Shown in pieces: positions 23,235 to 32,300 of a DNA stretch of 45,863 nt. Source of the stretch: Helochares maculicollis. Lineage: Eukaryota > Arthropoda > Insecta > Coleoptera > Hydrophilidae. The notes beneath the pieces were generated by a model. It saw nothing but the letters and a program-made list of their open reading frames with translations. It was not told where the DNA came from and searched no databases. The number at the start of each line of letters is the position of its first letter. The stretch's first letter is position 1. The DNA lies in the NCBI GenBank assembly GCA_033557835.1, contig JAWQRO010000259.1, positions 1 to 45,863 on the forward strand. Direction: 5' to 3'. Both the position numbers and the translations under genes were made by a program.

Positions 23235-24885
23235 CCGCACAAGCTTCGCTTACAATTGTTTTTGCTCGCTTCGCTCGCTCATCCCTCGTGGATGCGTTGA
23301 AATCTTAACAATAAACGCTTAAAAATACTCTCCACAAAAATTGAGCGAGCGAATTCCGAGTAATAGTAGCTTATTGGAGTTCTTTGTGTAGTTTGAATTT
23401 TAAAAATCCGTCGAAAACCGTATAAGCTTCACTTACTCGGGATTCGCTCGCTCATCCCTCGTGGAGTGCGGACGTGTTAAACCGTACAAGCTTCGCTTAC
23501 TCGGGATTCGCTCGCTTCGCTCGCTCATACCTCGCAGAATGTGGACGTGATAAAGAATATCGCAAAAACTTAAAAATTGTAAGCTATTGTCGATCTACCT
23601 GTTCATTTTGTTTTGATATTATAGATTGTTTTAGGGTGTGGCGAGTAATCGTAGCTTACTGGGCTTCTTAACATAGTTCGAATTTTATAAATCCGTCGAA
23701 AACCGTAACAACTTTAATAACTCGGGTTTCTCTCGCGTCCCCCGCTCATTCCTAGCGATAAAGAATATCGCAAAAACTTAAAACCTGAGCTTATGTCGTT
23801 CTGTATCTTTATTGAGTTTTGATATATTTTTTTACGTTTTTAACCTTTAACGCATCCTCACTCACAAGGACTGAGCGAGCGAATCGCGAGTAGACGTAGC
23901 TTACTGTACTTCTTAGTACAGTGTGAACTTTAAAAATCCACCAAAAACCGTACAAGCTTCGCTTACTCAGAATTCGCTCGCTTCGCTCGCTCATCCCTCG
24001 TGGAGCCCGGACGTGTTAAGCCGTACAAGCTTCGCTTACTCGGGATTCGCTCGCTCATCCCTCGCGGAATGTGGACGTGATAAAGAATATCGTAAAAACT
24101 TAGAAATTGTAAGCTATTATCGTTCTACATCTTTATTGTGTATTGGTACATTTTTTAACGTTTTTATCCTTTAACACAACCTCACTCACAAGGATTGAGC
24201 GAGCGAATCGCAAGTAATCGTAACTTACTGGGCTTTTTTAGTTTAGTTTGAATTTTATAAATCCGCCAAAAACCGCACAAGTTTCGCTTACACGCCGACG
24301 TGTTAAAAATGTCGCAATAATATAAGCTATTGTCGTTCTACGTGTTTATCGTGTTTTGATATTATATTTTTGTAACGTTTTCAGCCTTTAACGCATCCTC
24401 ACTTGCAAGGATTGAGAGAGCGAATCCCGATTACTCGTAGCTTACTGAGCTTCTTATGATTGTTTGAAGTTTACAAATCCGTCGAAAACAGCAAAAACCT
24501 TAATTGCTCGGTAAAGAATATCGCAAAAACTTAAAAATTGTAAGCTATTGTCGCTCTACATTTATATTGTGTTTTAATATATTTTTTAAAGTGTTCAGTC
24601 TTTAACAAATCAACACTCAACGAGGGATGAGCGAGCGAATAGCGAGTAATCGTAGCTTACTGGGATTTTTAGTACAGTTTGAATTTTAAAAATCCGTCGG
24701 GAACCGTACAAGATTCGATTACTATGTGGACTTGATAGAAAATATCAGGAAAACTTAAAAATTGTAAGCTATTGTCGTGACACAACTTTACTGTATTTTG
24801 AGTCCATATATTTTTTAGCTTGTTTAGCTGTTAACGCATCCTCACTGACAAGGAATGAGCGAACCTACCTTACCGAGTTCTTAAT
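23235..24885. repeat. Tandem array R4
   Basis: About six units of about 220-320 bp, marked by aaaaatccgtcgaaaaccgta (about 23,403; 23,690; 23,935; 24,255; 24,690) and aattgtaagctattgtcg (about 23,575; 24,104; 24,537; 24,760). One unit edge carries CAAGCTTCGCTTACTCGGGA with TCGCTCGCTTCGCTCGCTC. The opposite edge carries the reverse type (gagcgagcgaatcgcgagtaatcg). Short frames here translate to runs such as SERSER and are spurious. Confidence 0.85.
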
Positions 24886-25800
24886 ATACTCTAGATTTTC
24901 CACTAAATGAAGACATTAAAACTCATCGCAATTAAGATATAGTCATCATTGCCTGAAAGCAACTTTCAATGCTTTTATAGTTAGTAGATACAAAAGTTTT
25001 GCACCAAGAGTGCAATTATTTTTTTTATATTTCACATATATTACATATGAACTTTGTTTCCTTACACCAAAACAAAATATTTTTTCAAAAATTCAACTGT
25101 TTCCAGCGTTAAAAGTATTTACCACTCGATGGCTCGATTTCATATTTAAATGCAACAAAAATACAATTTGAAGAGTTTGGATTTTGTTGATATTATACCT
25201 TGCCAGAGGTAACCAAAAGTTTTTTGACACTGATACTTTGCCGGGATAATTTTAAAACGTGGTTGTTTCTTCACTAGAATTTTAATTCTTACGAATTTCA
25301 AGAACAATTTTCATTTTCACATATCAAGTATTTGGATAAAACATTCGTTGTTATAATTGTTTCAATAGTAAAAATGAAAAAAAAAATCTAATTTTCGTGT
25401 ATAGAAATTGCAAAAAACTTCGTTTTAGTATCGATTTACGTGCATCTGCACGTTAGCCTTAGTTTTCAACTTCAAACGAAGACATTTAGTTTCGTTTGCA
25501 CACGAATTTGGATTGTGATAAGAAATGAACGCACTTAAAGCCTCGCATATCGTAATTCAGGTTAACTTTTCACAATGTTTCATAACAATAGTCCGGATGA
25601 GCGAGCGAAGCGAATCTGGATATAGTCATTTCTGCTTTAGGACTCCTTATGAGTTGAATATGTTGACGTACAAAATTCGGATGTAATAAAGAGGATTTTA
25701 ATAATGAAATCTTATTTTCAATGCGAATATATGCAAAAAATATAATCATAATATCATTAATAATGTTATATATGCATTTATATAGAAAAGCGGAGCGAAT

Positions 25801-25821
25801 GGGGGGGTCGATAGCCCCCCC
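25801..25821. other. GC hairpin: seven G, loop, seven C
   Basis: GGGGGGG, then TCGATAG, then CCCCCCC can form a perfect 7-bp all-GC stem in an otherwise AT-rich region, about 150 bp upstream of the splice acceptor of the first coding exon. Confidence 0.7.
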
Positions 25822-25935
25822 TCTTCCTACTACATGATTAGTTATGAACTCTAATTCGGGAAGAATTTCAATCGGCCAAATAAGCACAAGCAAGCATTTA
25901 AAACTGAGGAATTAAGCGATTATCAACGCAAAAAA

Positions 25936-25968
25936 TGCTAACCTAAGGATTTTGTTTTCTGTTTTCAG
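25936..25968 (+). promoter_or_regulatory. 3' splice site before the first coding exon
   Basis: A good branch-point match, TGCTAAC (25,936-25,942), is followed by the pyrimidine-rich tttgttttctgttttcAG ending at 25,968. This implies a separate upstream 5' UTR exon that I cannot locate. Confidence 0.65.
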
Positions 25969-25986
25969 AGAGTCTAGCGAGGACTG

Positions 25987-26326
25987 ATGGATTCAAGGAT
26001 GAGGTTTTTACTAATAGCAGCGTTTGTACCCTTCTGCGCGTGTATAGACGAGTGGCAGCCCGTCCTTCAGCCCGAGTTGTATCATGCGTCCCCCAAATCG
26101 TTCAATCTGGACCAAAGTTACTCCAGCTTGGTGGCGCAAAGGTACCAGCCGAGTTCGCTGCATCGAGGGGGTCAGTGCGAGCTTTACAAAGTCGGGTTTA
26201 CGCAGGACCTCTACTTTCAGTACATCCAGTACAAAACCGAAATGCCCGAATTGAAGGAGTTCACCTTGTGCATGTGGCACAAATTCACCAATCACAGCAA
26301 CGACCATCCTCTGTTCTCATACGCGG
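25987..26326 (+). CDS. Pentraxin gene, coding exon 1
   Basis: It encodes residues 1-113 and the first base of codon 114. It contains two possible starts (Met1 at 25,987 and Met5 at 25,999); Met5 is the better signal-peptide start. The exon ends TACGCGG at the donor GTAAGC (26,327). The mature part begins near Asp21 and reaches the FTLCMW strand with Cys95 and a possible N-glycosylation site NHS at 102-104. Reading past the donor only extends the frame 25 codons into the intron. Confidence 0.88.
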
Positions 26327-29300
26327 GTAAGCGGCTCCTTCGATTTATACCGAACTGGGTTTTAATTTTTGCTGCGAGGAGAAAACTTATTTACATGTAA
26401 TTGTCGACGATTATTAGAAATCCAGCGAATTGGTCCGCTCAAGCGTCGGACTGGAGAGAACAATCACATAGTTTTCTTACACGGACGCACGCGATCCATA
26501 TTGAAATTTAAAACTGAAAGTGAAGTGGCCAACCTGATGGAAATAACTGATTGCGTGCAATTAATTGCAGATGTACTTTAATTAACTTACGAGCATTGAC
26601 AGGCGTTTTCTAATTAGGCATTCCGAGCCCGTACGAAATATTAAACGATTAATTAGCGCTCATTTTTTGAGCGAATTCGCACTGAAAGTGAAACATTTAC
26701 TACATTCGACTCAATTAGTAGATCAAAACCGCTTATTCATAACTTTCTATTCAGGTCGGCATCCACTTACGGACTTATTTATTGCATCTAGTATTTGATA
26801 CTTTTTTAATCCAATTAAGCAACGAGCGATATTATGTAAAAGTGTGACTGTTTCTTACAACTTCAGCATTTCTGCGACTAATGTTTGTTCGTTTTTTTTG
26901 TAGTCGACGGCCAGCCCAGAGCGATTTATTCCTGGATTTCAAACACGGATAGATCGAGTTACTTCAGTTTAGCGGTTGAAGGACATACGTTTTACCGGTT
27001 GAATTATCCTCTCAGGCTTAACAGGTGGTACCACACTTGCCAAAGTTGGAACGGAAGGACTGGAGAGTGGCAGATTTGGGTCAACGCGGAAAGAGTTGGA
27101 AGAGGATTCCATAACAGGGTTAGTAGATTTTAATCATTGTTACCCTTTGACTGCAAGCTCACAAAGTACTTGCAGCGTATTGATCAAGAAGCTTTGTTAA
27201 TTAAAGACGCGAGTGCTTCTCTACGTTACTGTCCTTGAATCTGAAACTTTTGCCATGTCGGAATCTAAATTGTTCGCCTATTTCCTGACCAATAGAAATG
27301 TTTCGGTAGAGCTGCGGATATTCATAAGGAGTACAAATAAGTTTCCGCCGGTTTTAATAAAAAATTGAATATTTATTGTAACAGAACGGTAGTTTAAGTT
27401 TAATCAAAGTATTGTCGATCACTAGCAACCACTTTTTCCCATCTCTCAGGTAGCATTCGGATTCCACATCGGTAGAACTCCTCATCTTTTGAGGCTATCC
27501 ACGTATCAACCTAATTTTTGGTATCTTTATATGTTGTGAACCGCTGCTCCGACAGAGCATGTGCCATTGACCGCAACAGATAATAGTCGGATAGCGTTAT
27601 GTCTGGTGAATACGGTGGGTGGGGTAACACTTCCCAATCAAGTGTTTTCAAATAGTTTTTCACCGGAACTGCTACATGCGGACGAGCTTTATCATGGAGT
27701 AGAATTATTTTGTCGTGTCTAGAATAGCATTGAGGGCGCTTTTCCTTTAGAGCACGGCTCAATCTCATCAATTGTGTTCGGTATAGAGTTCCAGTGATTA
27801 TTTTGCTCGGATTAAGCAACTCCCCACACCCATCTGATCCCACCATATACACAGCATGAGTTTTTTCCGTGAATAATCGGTTTTGCTGTGGATGTTGACG
27901 CGTGGCCAGGTTTTCACCTTGATTTTCTTCTTTTTGAGTTGTCGTAATGTATCCATTTATCATCCCCGGTGACGATTCCATGAAAAAAATCTTTTTTTAT
28001 GCCTGGCTAGCAGCATTTCACTCATGCCTACTCAGCGTTCAATATCTCTTGGCTTCAATTCGCATGGAACCAAATTTCCTTTTTTTATGACTCATTCCTA
28101 ATGATTGTAAACGATGTGAAACTGCATACTGAGTGCCTTCTATTGTGAGAGCATTTCCCTGGTAATATTTTTGTCCCCTCTTCTCATTACTTGCATATTT
28201 AAAAATATATTTTTCATTTCTAACAGAAATGTTATAATTTCAGGGGTCCCAAAGTTGCCATTCACTATATCAAATAAAGTATTCATATTTTAAAAAAAAT
28301 TTATTGTTCGAATAGCTTCTTCCGGAAGTAATCTAGGTACTAAAAATATTTCCACGCCAATAGCCACACTCCTACTAAATAGTTGGACAGCATATGCCAC
28401 TTTCATTTTTTGAAATCCGTGAGGATCTAAATGAATATTAGACAATTTTGGTGCGAATATCGCTGTTTTTGAGTTGTTTAGATCGTTTCAAGATGCTTTT
28501 GTTAGGTTATTATACCACCGTAGTTAAAATTGTTTTTTAAAAAATTATTTCTCGTCGCCTTTAGTGGGTGACAAGGATCGAACGAATTAAAGATTTTTAA
28601 ATGATTAATGTATAAGGAGTACAAATAAGTTTCCGCCGTTTTTATAACAAAATTGAACATTTATTGTAACAGAACGGTAGTTTAAGTTTATTCAAAGTAT
28701 AGTCCATTACTAGCAACCACTTCTTCCCATCTCTCAGGCAGCATTCGGATTCCACATTTGAAGAATTCCTTATCTTTTGAAGATATCCACGTATCAACCC
28801 AATTTTTGGTATCTTTATACGTTGTGAACCGCTGCTCCGACAGAGCATGTGCCATTGACCGCAACAGATAATAGTCGGATGGCGTTATGTCTGGTGAATA
28901 CGGTGGGTGGGGTAACACTTCCCAATCAAGTGTTTTCAAATAGTTTTTCACCGGAACTGCTACATGCGGACGAGCTTTATCATGCAGTAGAATTATTTTG
29001 TCGTGTCTAGAATAGTATTGAGAGCGTTTTTTCTTTACAGCACGGCTCAATCTCATCAATTGTGTTCGGTAGAGAGTTCCAGTGATTGTTTTGCTCGGAT
29101 TAAGCAACTCCCCACACCCATCTGATCCCACTATATACACAGCATTAGTTTTTGCCGTGAATATTCGGTTTTCTGTGGATGTTGACGCGTGGCCAGGTTT
29201 TCCCCATGATTTTCTTCTTTTTGGGTTGTCGTAATGTATCCATTTCTCATCCCCGGTGACGACTCGATGTAAAAAACCTTTTTTTATGCCTAACTAGCAG

Positions 29301-32300
29301 CATTTCACTCATGCATAATCGGCGTTCAATATCTCTTGGCTTCAATTCGTATGGAACCCAATTTCCTTGATTATGAATCATTCCTAATGGTTTTAAACGA
29401 TGTGAAACTGCTTGCTAAGCGACTTTTAATGCGAGAGCAAGTTCCTTTTGTGTTTGAGACGAATCTTAGTCCAATAATTCTTCCAATTCTGAATATTCGT
29501 AAATTTTAGGCTTCCACTGCGGTCTTTGTCTTTTACATCAAAATCACCGTTTTTAAACTTTTGAAACCACTTACGACACGTTCTCTAACTCGAGGCAGCT
29601 TCATTATATGCTTCTACGAGTAATCGATGCGCCTCAGCTGCAGATTTTTTTAAATTAAAGAAATAAATTATAAGCTACCGCTAATGACGTTTATTTAATT
29701 CAAATTCAGACATTTTCAGCTCAAGAAAATTATATTTTTCTAGCATGGAGTCACTAATATAGTAAGGTTATGTTATTTTAGAACGAACAGAGTAATTTTT
29801 AAGCCGGTTATCATCTGCAAATTCTAACGAAAGCCGCGCCCTGCGACACCTTCCTTAAAACGGCGGAAACTTATTTGTACTCCTAATAGAATTACGGGTC
29901 TCAATAAGTAGAAGTATTTTCTCAGAACCCTCCAGGCACGTAACTATGCAATAAAGGTCACCAATCGTACAGATAGGAATACGCAAAGGCCAGAAGGGGG
30001 CTCTCGGTTTGACTAAACAGCCATAGGTCTCCCGAGGGATAAACGTTATGACATTACTATTACTCCTTAGGTATCTTAGTCTAGAAAGTCGGTTCCAGCG
30101 GTGTTATAATTACCAATTTCGCTACAAATTTATGCAAATTAATGCGAGGTACGCTGTGGGTGAAACATGCTATTTAGACCCTATTTATCAATAGCTTTCG
30201 AAACTAAGAAACGATAAGTTCCATTTCTCATCATAATCTAGAGACTAACTCATGACGCATGCTAAGAGCTGCTGCTCGATTAAAAGATAATTGTTTTCAT
30301 ATACCAGGTGCGCAAGTTTAAAATGTCATTTTGTTGTCAAGACGATACACAAACATAACAAATAATGGCGGAGCAGTTGAAAGTCACTTGACCTTTCGAT
30401 CGCCTGAGAGCCATGGAGAAGATTGCAACGATTGGAAAATGGGTTCCATCCAAACTGAACGAACGACAGATGGAAAGACGAAAAACTGTGGACGAAATGC
30501 TGCAGGTAGACCACAAAAGAAAGGTTTTTTTTGTACCGGGTTGTACCTGGCGATGAAAAATATATATATTTTGAAAATCCCAAACGTAGAGTCGTGGGCA
30601 ATCCCAGGACAACCATCAATATCGAGTGCAAAACCGGATCGTTTTGGGAGGAAGACAATGCTGTGGGTGTGGTGCGATCAGAAGGGCTTCTCAAACCCGG
30701 CGAAACTGTTAATACCGTCCGTTACCGACAACAAATGATCAATTCAATTCACGCATTGATCGAAAAACGCTCAAAATGGGCTTGAAGATATGGCAAAGTC
30801 ACTCTGCAGCATGACAACGCTCCTGCACATTCGGCCAAAGTGATCAAAGAAACGATTTTTTCGCTTGCTTGGAAACTCCTACCTTACCCGCCGTATTCAC
30901 CAGACCTGACGCCTTCTGATTATCAGCTCTTTTTATCGATGGGACACGCACTGGCTGAGCAACACTTCAAGGCTTTCGAGGGTGTACAAAAATGGCGCGA
31001 TGAATGGATAGCAATGAAAGTTGTAGCTTTCTTTTGGAAAGATATCCATAAATTGCCCGAGAGATGGATAAAATGTGCAAAAAGCGAGGGCCAAATACTT
31101 TGAATACAAAATGTTTTAGCATTGTTCTTACACAATTGCGTATTTTTTAAGAAAAAAACGACATTTTTTACTTGCGCATTTGATAAGTGGTCAATTTTAG
31201 TACTTTGGACCATGAATGATCTGAGTTGAGTTACTGTTGCAAGTTTCTTTTTCTAGAAGGCAGTGTTAGTTACATCGACTTTGTACCCTCCGGTTTGCCT
31301 TCTAAAGTTTTGTGCGCTCTTGCCTTGTTTTCCAATCTTTAGACTCTCATTCTTAATTTTTCTCATAGTCATAGATCTTGGACCAACTAATCTTGATATT
31401 GGGATACTAAACTAGATTGGCGACTTTGTGGCAAAATACAGTTAGTAATTATCCCCAAATTGGGTTTTAGTACCGGCAGGACAAACCACAAATGCGTTGC
31501 ATTCCTCAATCCTGGTTTTTCAGTCTCAACCAACAAGACACCATTTAAAACTCTTGATGTTTTAATTTTGAAACCTCGCTTTGTTTCTTAAAGATACATA
31601 ATTTTAATTCAGAAATGCACTTTATATCCTTGAACTTTGAGGTTTTAGTTCACAAGTCTTAAGTATTCCACGTTGTGTTGATTTTCCAGTCATGATACGT
31701 TGCGTTCTAGAATTTTGGTGCTGCAAGTTGGCATTTTGGGTCTGCTATTCTACTACTGTGATCAATTCTTCAGTGACTGGAGTTAGTTCCTCTGGTACTC
31801 TAGGCCTTACTTCTTTAGATACTTGTAGTATCTTAGGTCTCACTTCTTCCAGACGGGTCTTATTGGTGTAGTAGATTTATCACTTCATAGGAGGCTCAAA
31901 TTAGGAATAATTGCTTGACTACTTTGTTCTGTAGTAACTTCGAGTGATAGAATTCTCCCGGTTTCTTCAGTGGCATCAGTATCAAAATCTGGTGTTGCAA
32001 GGATTGGTTCGGATTCTTGGACAGGAGAGTCTAAAGGTGAACTTTCCGGTATAGGAGACATTTCTTCGGTGTCAAGAGAGAGTGTTTTGACTCATGGGGA
32101 AGGGCTCTTCACTAATAGAAGAAGGCTTCTTACGGAAGAGCTTCACTAACGGGAAGAGCTTCACTAACGGGAAGAGCTTCACTAATGCGAGGTTCTTTAC
32201 TAACAGGAAGTTCCTCACTAACGGGAGGCACTTCACTAACACGAGAAAGTTCTTCTTCAGTGACTGGAGTTAGTTCCTCTGGTGCTCTAGGCCTTACTTC

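Larger units (their letters stand above)
24886..25968. other. AT-rich sequence upstream of the pentraxin coding exons
   Basis: No gene is recognised; this is probably a 5' UTR intron or upstream DNA of the pentraxin gene. It holds one core fragment (gagcgagcgaagcgaatc near 25,598) and a G7/C7 hairpin at 25,801-25,821. Confidence 0.4.

Noticed and set aside
23809..23994. Frame reading MSERSER..
   Set aside because: It is a translation of the GAGCGAGCGAAGCGAGC core in array R4; such SER-rich frames are artefacts of the repeat.
23923..24174. 83-codon frame on plus strand
   Set aside because: It spans R4 repeat units; the same peptide recurs with each unit (compare 23,474-23,671).
26011..26330. 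Frames of 98 and 96 codons overlapping pentraxin exon 1
   Set aside because: Shadows of the exon; the main frame has a signal peptide and domain motifs.
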